The notes below the pieces were generated by a model. That model was given only the letters and a program-made list of their open reading frames with translations, had not been told where the DNA came from and did no database searches. From LMUY01 sp965276785 (lineage in GTDB: Bacteria > Pseudomonadota > Alphaproteobacteria > Acetobacterales > Acetobacteraceae): a DNA stretch of 64,000 bases. A program made the position numbers and the translations under genes. The stretch covers positions 3,348,001 to 3,412,000 of the forward strand of contig OZ255629.1 of the NCBI GenBank assembly GCA_965276785.1. Direction: 5' to 3'. This document shows, piece by piece, positions 1 through 9,400 of this stretch; positions within the stretch are counted from its first letter, which is position 1, and every line of letters begins with the position of its first letter.

Positions 1-207
1 GCGTCGCTGCGCTCGCGACGACGAGCTAGGAGTGACGACAGTGTAGAGACTGAGATCAGCCCAAACGGAGCAGCAAGCGGGCGGGGAATGGATAGTACGT
101 CATGATGTAAAAATAGCTCGATCTCGTTGCAGCCTGGCCAAATGACTATAAATAAACAGTTTTGTTTTGAACTATATCTTACATAATCAATCTTACTGTC
201 TAACAGG
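1..207. other. AT-rich left-edge intergenic segment
   Basis: No gene is visible here. The stretch from about 100 to 205 is clearly AT-richer than the rest of the window. It lies downstream of the minus-strand glycosyltransferase gene, so it is either that gene's 3' region or a promoter for something left of the window. No convincing terminator hairpin is seen. Confidence 0.4.
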
Positions 208-1239
208 TCACTCTGTTTCGGCCGGGACCATGAGGGTCTTTGCTAACGCCCGATACAAATCGGGGTAAAATCCTTTGATGTTATCCGCAGCACCTTTCTC
301 AACGGTCATATACTCGTCAGCATCGTGGTCAGCGCGTGTGCCGTTTCTGGCTGAGCTGAATGGAGCGTGATCCAGTCCGTCGAACCAATTCTTGAACTTA
401 TGCCCCTTGAGCACCATTCCGCGGAACCACGGAGTTCCCGTGTCGAGCCCCATGGCACCGAGCGGCCAAACGTCTCCAAGCGGCGCGACATCTGAACGCG
501 CACGCTCAAGATCAATCAAGCAGCCGAACTCGTTTAACCGGCACTCCGGCAGCGGCATTGGAGCATCCCGATCGACGGGCACATAGATGGGCCGGGGTGC
601 GCTCCCATAGGTTGTTTCGAGCGCGAGTGCCTCCTCGAAGGTCGGCCGATATTGGTCGAAACGGTCGCCATCACATTGACCAGCCTTATGGGCGAAGCAA
701 TTCCAGCACTGGCCGATTCTGCCGACGCCGGTATACTCGCCGCGTTCGATCTGTTGCAGCATTCCGCCAACGATGTCCGTGTGGAAAACGCAATCGTTAT
801 GGCACACAAACAGGAAACGCTTATTGGAGTCTTCCCATGCCCGCTGATAGCGGATGGATCGCCGATAAACGGGGTCTGAGATCTGTTCAGCGTTGGCTGG
901 AACGTAGTCGATTTTGACTGACGGCTTATGAACGGTCATATTCACGTTTGGAAAGGCTTCCATCAGGCTTTCGAGTTGACCAGCATCACTGTGGTCCAAT
1001 TCTATTTGTAAATACACCTTGTCGATATGCCGCCCCGAGACGGTCATCAACGACGCGATTGTTGCTGCTGTGTTCCAAGGTTTGCCGTACGCGGACATGG
1101 CCACATCAACGGACTTTTGGCTCTCGTACCTATGCACAGGTTCGGCGCTATGCAAAGCCTCGTCGCCATGCAAAGCCTCGGTGCTAATCACGGCCTCAGC
1201 GCTACGCGCCCCCTCGACTCGGGCAAAGTCGGAGACCAA
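208..1239 (-). CDS. Glycosyltransferase-like (GT-A fold) protein, start uncertain
   Basis: Read from a TTG at 1239 the product has 343 residues. It opens its conserved part with a short beta-strand (VDVAMSAYG, about residues 44-52) followed by a helix, as in GT-A type glycosyltransferases. An HND triad at residues 147-149 stands where a metal-binding DxD-like motif would sit. Six or so cysteines cluster in the middle and second half (QCWNCFAHKAGQC). No membrane segment is seen. The first about 45 residues are low-complexity, with ALH/AEPVH-like units. An ATG at 1098 would remove them, but it would also cut into the conserved first strand, so the start is not settled. The activity and sugar substrate are unknown. 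The divergent neighbour is a GT8-like gene, which supports a role in surface polysaccharide or glycan work. Confidence 0.6.
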   Translation of the reverse strand: MVSDFARVEGARSAEAVISTEALHGDEALHSAEPVHRYESQKSVDVAMSAYGKPWNTAATIASLMTVSGRHIDKVYLQIELDHSDAGQLESLMEAFPNVNMTVHKPSVKIDYVPANAEQISDPVYRRSIRYQRAWEDSNKRFLFVCHNDCVFHTDIVGGMLQQIERGEYTGVGRIGQCWNCFAHKAGQCDGDRFDQYRPTFEEALALETTYGSAPRPIYVPVDRDAPMPLPECRLNEFGCLIDLERARSDVAPLGDVWPLGAMGLDTGTPWFRGMVLKGHKFKNWFDGLDHAPFSSARNGTRADHDADEYMTVEKGAADNIKGFYPDLYRALAKTLMVPAETE

Positions 1240-1529
1240 AGGCGAAAACGCCTCAACAGCGAACGGACAGTTAGAGCCATCTCAGGTCCTCCCATCGAAC
1301 GGTCTACATTTGCGTGTGACGTGCTTGATTCCGAGCCCCAGCGCAAGGGATGACCAGCTTGAGCGCCCCAAAAACTTGCCAAGAAGCAAGGGCATTATCT
1401 GGCGCATTGCCATTGACGGTCTGATGCAAAAACGGCCTGCGCAAGCGCTCCCCTGGAGGAAATGGCTTGTTGGGGATACGTTTGTGGTGGCAATAGCCGC
1501 GTGGTGTGCTGGGTGATGTGTGCTGGGCG
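1240..1529. other. Divergent intergenic region between two glycosyltransferase genes
   Basis: About 290 bases lie between the minus-strand gene ending its N-terminus at 1239 and the plus-strand gene starting near 1530. They should hold both promoters. I see no clear -35/-10 pair, repeat or small gene. Confidence 0.4.
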
Positions 1530-2633
1530 ATGAAGTGGTATTTTGCGGTCAGCGCCGCTTCTCTTGCGCGGGGCGAGCATGATTGGCCGGGCCTGCTGCA
1601 AGCTGCGGTCAACTCTGCCAGGCGCAATACGACGCTGAGGCCGCACTTGCTCTACGATGGGGAACCGAGCGCGTTCACTGATGACCTCGCTCGGCGCGGT
1701 GTCACCGTTATCCGGCACCGCACCACGCTGTTTTCGGCCCTAGAGCGCCATGCCCAGCAAACCGGTTCTGACCCGATTTGGCTCGCCGTCGCGGCCGGGG
1801 CGTTCCTGCGCTTTGACATCCCCCTCATCGAGCAGTCCGACGCTTGCGTGCTGTACACGGATGCCGACGTGCTGTTTCTCAGGGAGCCCAACTTCTTCCG
1901 CGAACAACCGCCGAAGTTGTTCGCTGCATCGACCGAGTCGACCGACCGATACGACGACATGAACTCGGGCGTGATGCTGTTGAACGTGCCAGCGATGCGA
2001 GCGGACCACGAACGGCTTTGCGCCTTCGCTGCCGCTCATCTGGACCTTGGCTTGGACCAGGAAATCCTGCGCGCGCATTATGCCGGCCGCTACGACCTGC
2101 TGGACCGCTCGCTGAACTGGAAGCCGCATTGGGGAACCAATCCGGATGCGCAGATCGTGCACTTCCACGGGCCAAAGCCGGTTCTGGCCCGGCGTTTCCT
2201 GCGCGAGGGCTATCTATCCGCCAATCCGAATTGGCAGACGCTGCTGTTGCGAGCCCCAGATGGATACCGGACCTATCTGCAGGCCTGGGACCGGTATGCC
2301 GACGCGGACCGGGTGCTTTGCACGGTAGACGTGGCCAAGCACAGCCATGTTGCCGGCTGGGCGGTGTACCAGCGGGATGCCAGTCGTCGGGTCGAGTTCA
2401 AGGTGCTCATCGACGGGGAAGAGGATGGCAGCATCCTGTGCGACCAGCCTCGCCCGGACGTGGCCCAGGCGGGCTTTGGCAGTGGGCGGGCGGGATGGAG
2501 ATACTGCCCGCCCCACGTGCCAGAAGGCGCGCCCGCCCGGCGTTTGCAGTTAGTGGAGGCAGGCGGGCTTGCAACGGACCTACTCGTCGAGGGGCAAGCA
2601 ACGGACCACTGCCTTATTCCAGCCAGGCCTTGA
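1530..2633 (+). CDS. GT8-like glycosyltransferase with C-terminal beta-sandwich domain
   Basis: The 367-residue product looks like a GT8 (glycogenin/LgtC-like) glycosyltransferase. A DAD metal/nucleotide-sugar motif is at residues 111-113 (LYTDADVLF). It is followed by NSGVMLLN, the usual second signature, and by an HFHGPKP segment that resembles the metal-binding His near the end of the catalytic domain. About residues 270-367 form a separate domain (GWAVYQRD, RPDVAQAGFG). This resembles the beta-sandwich units appended to glycosyltransferases in many alphaproteobacteria. I chose the ATG at 1530 over an in-frame GTG at 1506 because the conserved MKWYFAVSA start fits the family. The sugar and acceptor are unknown. 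The stop codon runs straight into a palindrome that may serve as the transcription terminator. Confidence 0.75.
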   Translation: MKWYFAVSAASLARGEHDWPGLLQAAVNSARRNTTLRPHLLYDGEPSAFTDDLARRGVTVIRHRTTLFSALERHAQQTGSDPIWLAVAAGAFLRFDIPLIEQSDACVLYTDADVLFLREPNFFREQPPKLFAASTESTDRYDDMNSGVMLLNVPAMRADHERLCAFAAAHLDLGLDQEILRAHYAGRYDLLDRSLNWKPHWGTNPDAQIVHFHGPKPVLARRFLREGYLSANPNWQTLLLRAPDGYRTYLQAWDRYADADRVLCTVDVAKHSHVAGWAVYQRDASRRVEFKVLIDGEEDGSILCDQPRPDVAQAGFGSGRAGWRYCPPHVPEGAPARRLQLVEAGGLATDLLVEGQATDHCLIPARP

Positions 2634-2659
2634 TCCGCCGGATCAAGTCCGGCCATGAC
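2631..2659. repeat. Fragment of palindromic repeat family A, possible terminator
   Basis: A perfect palindrome (TTGATCC, 3-base loop, GGATCAA; 2631-2647) begins on the stop codon of the GT8-like gene. It continues into GTCCGGCCATGAC, the conserved end of the family A repeat seen complete at 8491-8630 and 62176-62313. It looks like a solo end of that element. The hairpin lacks a T-tract, so terminator function is only possible. Confidence 0.6.
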
Positions 2660-2681
2660 GGGGCACGGGGGAGGGGCAAGG

Positions 2682-3008
2682 TTAGATCGCGCCCTGCACC
2701 CAAGCCTTGAGCTTGCTCTTCGGCAAGGCGCCGACCTGGGTGCCGGCGGGCTTGCCGTCCTTGAACAGGATCAGGGTCGGGATCCCGCGCACTTGGTAGG
2801 TGGTCGGCGTCATCGGGTTGTCGTCGATGTTCACCTTGGCAATCTTGACCTGGCCCTGAAGCTCGGCGGCGATCTCCTCGAGCGCCGGGCCGATCGTCTT
2901 GCAGGGGCCGCACCACTCCGCCCAGAAATCCACCAGCACCGGGCCGGAGGCGTCGAGCACGTCGGTCTTGAAGGTGGCGTCGCTCACGGCGACCGTGTTC
3001 TGGCTCAT
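2682..3008 (-). CDS. trxA: Thioredoxin
   Basis: A 108-residue thioredoxin, a cytoplasmic protein disulfide reductase working with thioredoxin reductase. The active site WCGPC is at residues 32-36. The cis-Pro loop (RGIPTLILF) follows, as does the conserved DFWAEW strand. The start is the ATG at 3008: a GGAGAA ribosome site lies just upstream, and the resulting length is the family standard, whereas an upstream in-frame start would add 17 unrelated residues. The gene lies 47 bases downstream of addA on the same strand, the usual alphaproteobacterial addB-addA-trxA order. Confidence 0.96.
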   Translation of the reverse strand: MSQNTVAVSDATFKTDVLDASGPVLVDFWAEWCGPCKTIGPALEEIAAELQGQVKIAKVNIDDNPMTPTTYQVRGIPTLILFKDGKPAGTQVGALPKSKLKAWVQGAI

Positions 3009-3055
3009 GCTTGTTCTCCAATCGCGATAAGAAATGGGCTTCCTGGGTAGAGCAA

Positions 3056-6000
3056 TCAAGCCGCGGGCCCGTGCACGTCAAGCAGCGTGCCCGGCAGCAC
3101 CATCACGGTGGCGGTGCGAGTCCAGACAAGGCTGCATTGGATAACGCGGTTGGGAAACACCTGCTGCAGCACGGCCCGATAGGCAGCCATCTGGCGCAAG
3201 TAGAGCACGGGAACCAGTTCGGGCGCGTCCGGGGCGTCGCGGTTGGTTTTGTAGTCGGCTACGATCACCGAGTCGGGCAGCACGGCCAAGCGGTCCACTT
3301 GGCCGGAGATTACGGCGTCGCCAACCAACCCACTCAGCGGCTGTTCCGCCCGGCCGAGCGGGCCGAACAAGGGCTGCAGCGCCGGATGGTCCAAAATCGC
3401 CAGCACCTCGCCGGCCAAGCTCGCTGGGGCGCCGGCCGCGCGCAGATAACTCTCGATAGCCGCCGGGCGAGCCGTCGCCGGGAGGTCTGGCGCGTGCTGC
3501 AACAGACGGTGTACCAGGCTGCCACGGTCGAGCGCGCCGCCCCCGCCGGTCAGCGGCGAGGCGACGCGCGGCACCGGACCCAACACGGCATCGGCCGGGC
3601 GGCTTGGCGCCAGAGGACGGGGACGGGCGGGCTCGGCAGGCGGCGGATGCGGCACCCAGTCAGGCGGCAGGCCCGCCCAGGGGGGCAGCGGGACGGGGTC
3701 GTCTGGGTGGCGTCCCGCGGCCTTGGCCGGTGCGGCCGCCTGGGCAGTGGCATAGATCGGGAACCCGCTCTCCTCCACCGCCGGGAGCCGCGTCATGCCG
3801 CGCTGCACGGCGGCGTACCAGCTTTTCTCGTGCACATCCTTGTGGGTCTGCCAGCCGCAGACGACCAGCCGGTCCTCGGCGCGGGTCAGTGCCACGTAGA
3901 GCAGCCGGTTATACTCTTCCAACTGCCTCTGCTTCACCGCCTCACGCAGCTCGGTGACGGCACGGCAGCGCAGCGCATGGAACGGCGACCAGAGCGGGAT
4001 ATCATTCTCCGCCCACACCAGGCCGCCGCCATCCGGCGGCAATGCGGTGGTGTCGGGCAGGATCACCACCGGCGCTTGCAGGCCCTTGGCGCCGTGCACC
4101 GTCATGACGCGAACGGCGTGGCCGGCCGCCTCCGCCTCCCGCTTCACCTCGGCGCCGGATTGGCGCAGCCAGTGCAGGAAGCCCTGCAACGACGGCGGGT
4201 GCGACCCGGCATGCGCCAAGGCGGCGCCGAGCAGCTCGTCGATCGGCTCGGCCGCCTCCGGCCCCAGCCGCCGCAGCAGCCGCGCGCGGCCGCCGAGCGG
4301 GCCGAGCGCCTCCACCAGCAAGGCATGCGGGGAGGCGTAATCGACCCGGGCCATCAAGGCCTGCAGGAACGTCGCGACGCGCTGCCACTCCGGCCGCTCC
4401 GCCGCCCGGGCACGCAAGGCGCCCCACAGCGAGACCTCGCGGCCGATGGCCAGTTGCATCAGGTCATCGTCGGACAAGCCGCCGAGCGGGCTGGTGAGCA
4501 CGCAAGCCAGCGCCAGGTCGTCCTGCGGCAGCAGCAGGGTGTCGCACAGGGCGAGCAGGTCCTGCACGGCGGGCTGGTCGGTGAGGAATAGGCGGTCCAA
4601 CCCGGCGACGGGCACCCCCAGCGCCTTCAACCGCCGCACCACGGCGCGGGCGAAATCACCGCGGCGGCGCACCAGGATCAGGATGTCGCCGGCCGCGATC
4701 ATGCGGCCGGCGCTCGGCAGCTTCGTGCGGCCGATGGCATCGGCCACCCATTGCGCCAGCGTGTCGGCCAGCAGTTGCGGCGCGGTGGTGAGCCCATGGT
4801 TGCGCCGCGCCACCGCCCAGGGCTCTGGCATGTCCTCCTGCGGACGCGGGGTCAGCGGCCACAGCTCGACTTGGCCGGCATGCCCGGCGCGATGCGCCTG
4901 GTGCTGCAGCGTCTCGCCTGGCGGCAACACGCCGCCGGCGGCGACCGGGTCGGCGAACACGGCGTCCACCAGCGCCAAGACGGGGGTGGTGGAGCGGAAC
5001 GACACGTCCAGCACCGTGCTGCGAAAGGCGCCGCCCGAGGCGGTGGCACTCGCCCGCATCCGCTCGCGCCACTGGTCGAAGGCGGCGGGTTCGGCGCCTT
5101 GGAAGGAGTAGATCGACTGCTTGCGGTCGCCGACCGCGAACACGGTGCGCTTGCCGCGCTCGGCCGCGGTGCCGGCGAAGAACTCGGCGGTGAGGGCGCC
5201 GGCGATGGCCCATTGTTCGGGGGCGCTGTCCTGCACCTCGTCCAACAGGACGTGGTCGAGGCCGCCGTCGAGCTTGTAGAGCACCCAGGCGGCGCCGGGA
5301 TCGATCAGGAGTTGGCGGGTGTGGCTGATCAGGTCGCCATAGTCCATCAGGCCGGCGAGTTGCTTGCGGCGCTGCAGGCGGGCGAAGACGGGGGCGGCCA
5401 GGGTGAGCACGGCATTGGTGGCCTCCGCCACCAGCAGCGCGCGGCGGGCATCCTCGACAGCGGCCACGCGCTCCGCCTCGGCCAGGAAGGCCTCGGCCAG
5501 CCCGGGGTCGGCCTTGGACCGCTTGCCCTTGCAGATCTGGCGGGGCTCGCCGTCGTCCTTGAGCAGGATGGCGACCCACTCGCCCCAATGCTCCTGGCGC
5601 AGCCCGGATGGCAGGCCTAGCCAGCCCTGCAGCCGGGCGGCGGTGCTGCGCTCGCCGTCGGTGGCAACGCTGCCAAGCCGGCGCACTGCCTCCCGGACCG
5701 CGGCGTCCGGCGCGGCCACCGCGGCGGCAAGCAGGCTTGCGTCATCGCCCGCCACGCCGAGGGCGCGCTGCAGCCGTAGCAGCCGGGCCGGCGCGGGCAG
5801 GCCGAGCAGCGGTTCGAGGCGCTGCAGGTGCGGGCGCAACTCGGCGAGCAGACGGCCGAACTCGCCGTCGCGCACCAGCCCGGCGATGGTGCGCAAGGCC
5901 GCCGGGTCGGCGCCCTCGATGGCGGCTTCGCGGGCGGCTTGCAGCTCAGCGTGGCTGTCCTGCTCCTCCATCAGGCGGAAGTGCGGCGCCACGGCGGCTT

Positions 6001-6436
6001 CGAGCGGGAAGCGGCGCAAGAGGGATTGGCAAAAGGCGTGGATGGTGCTGATGCGCATGCCGCCGGGCAGGTCGAGCACGCGGGCAAACAGGGCGCGCGC
6101 GCGGACCGTGACGTCGGGTTCGGGCGTGATGCCGCGCTGCTTCAAGGCCTCGATCAGCGCGGCTTCGTCCAACGTCACCCACTCGCCGAGGATACGCTGC
6201 AGGCGCAGCGCCATCTCGGCGGCGGCGGCCTTGGTATAGGTGAGGCAGAGGATGCGGCCCGGATCGGCCCCCTCCAACATCAGCCGCAGCAACCGATCCA
6301 CCAGCAGCTTGGTCTTGCCGGAGCCAGCGGAAGCGGCGACGAAGGCCGAGACCGTTGGATCCGAGGCCTCGCGTTGCAAGCTGTTGGCGCGGGCGGAGGC
6401 CTGCTCCGGTAGGGCGATGGGGGGGATCGCGTTCAT
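3056..6436 (-). CDS. addA: Double-strand break repair helicase-nuclease AddA
   Basis: A 1126-residue UvrD/Rep-type helicase with a C-terminal RecB-family nuclease. With AddB it resects double-strand breaks for RecA loading. The Walker A motif ASAGSGKT is near residues 36-42. Later come DYGDLI, the Walker B DEVQD, the VGDRKQSIYSFQGAEP motif III region, and the late helicase motif VALTRAEDRLVV. The nuclease part shows GSLVHRLLQ, GQVDRLAV, VADYKTNR and LRQMAAYRAV, so the catalytic Asp and Lys are present. The ATG at 6436 overlaps the addB stop by four bases (ATGA), which fits translational coupling. The open frame continues upstream through addB in another frame, but that extension is noncoding shadow. 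Confidence 0.95.
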   Translation of the reverse strand: MNAIPPIALPEQASARANSLQREASDPTVSAFVAASAGSGKTKLLVDRLLRLMLEGADPGRILCLTYTKAAAAEMALRLQRILGEWVTLDEAALIEALKQRGITPEPDVTVRARALFARVLDLPGGMRISTIHAFCQSLLRRFPLEAAVAPHFRLMEEQDSHAELQAAREAAIEGADPAALRTIAGLVRDGEFGRLLAELRPHLQRLEPLLGLPAPARLLRLQRALGVAGDDASLLAAAVAAPDAAVREAVRRLGSVATDGERSTAARLQGWLGLPSGLRQEHWGEWVAILLKDDGEPRQICKGKRSKADPGLAEAFLAEAERVAAVEDARRALLVAEATNAVLTLAAPVFARLQRRKQLAGLMDYGDLISHTRQLLIDPGAAWVLYKLDGGLDHVLLDEVQDSAPEQWAIAGALTAEFFAGTAAERGKRTVFAVGDRKQSIYSFQGAEPAAFDQWRERMRASATASGGAFRSTVLDVSFRSTTPVLALVDAVFADPVAAGGVLPPGETLQHQAHRAGHAGQVELWPLTPRPQEDMPEPWAVARRNHGLTTAPQLLADTLAQWVADAIGRTKLPSAGRMIAAGDILILVRRRGDFARAVVRRLKALGVPVAGLDRLFLTDQPAVQDLLALCDTLLLPQDDLALACVLTSPLGGLSDDDLMQLAIGREVSLWGALRARAAERPEWQRVATFLQALMARVDYASPHALLVEALGPLGGRARLLRRLGPEAAEPIDELLGAALAHAGSHPPSLQGFLHWLRQSGAEVKREAEAAGHAVRVMTVHGAKGLQAPVVILPDTTALPPDGGGLVWAENDIPLWSPFHALRCRAVTELREAVKQRQLEEYNRLLYVALTRAEDRLVVCGWQTHKDVHEKSWYAAVQRGMTRLPAVEESGFPIYATAQAAAPAKAAGRHPDDPVPLPPWAGLPPDWVPHPPPAEPARPRPLAPSRPADAVLGPVPRVASPLTGGGGALDRGSLVHRLLQHAPDLPATARPAAIESYLRAAGAPASLAGEVLAILDHPALQPLFGPLGRAEQPLSGLVGDAVISGQVDRLAVLPDSVIVADYKTNRDAPDAPELVPVLYLRQMAAYRAVLQQVFPNRVIQCSLVWTRTATVMVLPGTLLDVHGPAA

Positions 6437-9400
6437 TCCGTGTCCTCCAGCGCCGCCCACTCCGCCACTCGGGCGAGTTGGGTGTAGTCGGAAAAGCGCG
6501 GGGCGCGGCCGGGATGCGGCTGCGACAGATAGGGGTGCTCCGGGTCGTCGAAGGCGGCGATCAGGGCGGCGAGGCTGCTGCGGGCCCGGGCGATGGCGGC
6601 GGGCAACTCGCCGGGCTTCTTGAGCACGGGCTGGACCTTGCCGGCGATGTGGCCGCCGGTCAGGTGCCAATAGGTCAGCTCGGCCACTGAACCGGCAAAA
6701 CCGGCCCCGAACGCGCCGGCCTCGGCCATGGCGGCCTCCAGCGGCAGTTGCGGCGCCAGGCCGCTCTCCACGTCCTTGTTGGAGGGCGGCGTGCCGGTCT
6801 TGTAATCCAGGATGGCGAGCGTGGTGTCGGGCCGCCGCTCGATGCGGTCGGCGCGGCCGGCGAGCACGAAGGGCGGCTCGGTGGGGAGCAGCCATTCGCC
6901 GTCCTGCTCCGAGGTGATCTGCGCCAGCTTGGCCGCCAGCCGGCGCTCGGCCTCTTCGCCCGCGACCCAGGCGGCGATGCGCTGCAGGCGGGGGCGCCAC
7001 CAGGCGGCTAAGGCAGGGCGCAGGTCGGCATCGGCCAGAGCCGCGTCCATGGCAGCGCACAGCCGGCGCTCGGCATCGGGGGGAAAATTCGTGCCAATGT
7101 CGGCCAGGAAGGCGTGCACCGCCGCATGCACCACCGAGCCGTAATCGGCGGCATCGGCCGGTTCCTCGATCGGCGGCAATGCACGCAGGCGCAGGATGTG
7201 GCGGGCGTAGATCGCGTATGGATCGCGCAGCCAGGTCTCGATCTCGGTCACGCGCAGGCGGCGCGGCCGCACCGCAACGGGGGGCCGGGGTGCAGGCGGC
7301 TGCAGGCGCGGCACGGGGCCGGCCGGCAGGTCCAGCGCGCGGGCCCAGGCGGCGGCGGGATGCTCGGGCAGTCGGCTGCCGCTGCCGCGTAGCATCGCTT
7401 CCAAGCGTTGCAGCCATCGAGCCGGAACGGCCGGAGCGCTATCGCGGCGGCGTGAGCAGGACAGCACCACCTCGGGCGCGGCGCAGGCGGTCATCACCCA
7501 ATCATGCGCCATCTGGCCGACCAGTTCCTCCGGCGAGGGCAGCCCGGCGGCGGCGCGCATCGGGCGGCTGAGCCAGGGGCCGGGGTCGGCGGCGGCGGGC
7601 CACACCCCTTCGGCCAGGCCGCCGAGCACGATGAGGTCGGCGTGCTGCAGGCGGGCTTCGAGCAGGCCCCAGATGAAGATGCGGGGGTGCTCGGCGCCGG
7701 TGCGGCCGCGCAAAGCCCGGCGGCTGCGCACGGCGGCACCGGCGAGCACCTCATCGAGCAGGCCCGGAAAGGTCGCTGGGTCTTGCGGCGGGAGAGCGGC
7801 CAGCGCGGGCATGACCTCCGCCAACAAGACGGCGAGAGCTTGGCCGTCCTCGCCGGACCACAGCCGGTCGGCGCCGGTTTCGTCCGGTGTGGCGGCGAGC
7901 GCCTCTGCCGCCGCGATGAGGGCGGCCAAGGCGGCGTTGGGGGCGGCGCGCTCGGTTGCGGCCAGCGCGGAGAGCGGGGCGAGGCAGCGCTCGAGGGCGT
8001 CCAGCAGGCGCAGCGCGGCGGGGGAGCGCGCCACGCCTTGCAGCCCGGATAGGCCGGGTTTGGGCGCCGGGCCGCGCAAGCCGTCGCGCTCCAGCCGCCG
8101 CGCGGCGGCCCGGCAGGCGGCGGTGGAGAGCCCCGCGGCGGCCAGCGGATGCTTCAACAAAGCCAGTAGCGGGACGGGGCGGAACTGCTCGGCCACGGCG
8201 GCGGCGAGCAGGCGCAGGAACACGGCGGGCGGGGTGCAGGCCAACGGCTCGCCGGCGCTGTCATCAGCCACGACGCCGAACCGCCCCAGCTCGGCTGCGA
8301 CCCGGCCGGCGAGGTCGCGGTCCGGGGTGACGAGGGCGGCGCGCTGGTCCGGCACGTCCAGCGCGCGGCGGAGCAGGAGGGCGATGGCGACCGCTTCCTC
8401 CTGCTGATCCGCCGCGGTGAGGCGCCAGAGCGTGGCTGGGAGCAATGAGCCCGCCCTCCCGCTTGCGAGCAGGGCCATCGTGTCTCCACCGTCATGGCCG
8501 GACTTGATCCGGCCATCTACGGCGTCCGAACGCTGCCGGCTCATAGAGTGGAGCTCTGAATGGCGTGAATGCGCGTCCGACGTCACCAGCCGGATCGCGT
8601 GGGTGCCCGGATCAAGTCCGGGCATGACGGTGTTTGTATTGTCACGTCCGTCTACGTGGGCCTCGGGTGCTCGCCACTCGCCCAGCGCAATCGCAGGCAG
8701 CAGCGCGCGGTTGAGCAGTGCGACGCGCTCGGGCGGGGTGACGGAGGGAGCTTCCCACGCCTCCACGTCGCCGCGGCGCGCACCCAGAGCGGTGAGCAAC
8801 CGGCGGAGGCCCGCTTGCGGGTGGCTATCCTCCAGCGCCTCCCAGGCCGGCTCGGCCAGCGTCAGGTCTAGCCCGGGCAGCACCACCCGGCCGCCGGGCA
8901 TTTCCGCCACCACCCGGAGCAAGCGCGCCACGGCGGGGATGCCGCCGGTGGAGCCGGCCGCCAGCACTGGGTGCAGCGGCGGCCGGTCCGTCCAAGACCG
9001 GGCCTGCGCGTCCAACAGCGCGACCTGGCGGGCGGCCGGGTTCATCAAGCCGTTATCGGCAAGCCAGGCCGGCCAAGCCGCGGTCACGATCTGCAGGAAG
9101 CGCAGGGTGATGGCCCAGTGCTCGGCGTAATCCTCGGCGGCAAGCCGCGGCAGCGCGTCCCGCAGGTCTACCTCGGCGCGCTCGGCCTCATCCATCAAGG
9201 CGGCGAGTTCCACCGCCAGGGGCCACGCGCGGTCGGCGGTGGCGGGGGCGCCGGCGCGGCCGTCCAGCGCCATGATGAGGCGGGCGAGATGAGCCAGCCG
9301 CACCGGTCCGGGCACGGCGGGCGGCAGGGCTAGGCTGCCGGCCATGGCCAGCGGCGACTCATCCAGCGCGCCGAAGGCGGTGATGCGCGGCAGCAAGGTG

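Noticed and set aside
3011..4591. Long plus-strand open frame across addA
   Set aside because: Antisense to the intact addA nuclease and helicase motifs; Arg/Gln/Gly-rich, no family signal.
6437..7417. Upstream extension of the addA reading frame
   Set aside because: It lies wholly inside addB in another frame. The true ATG at 6436 overlaps the addB stop in the normal way.
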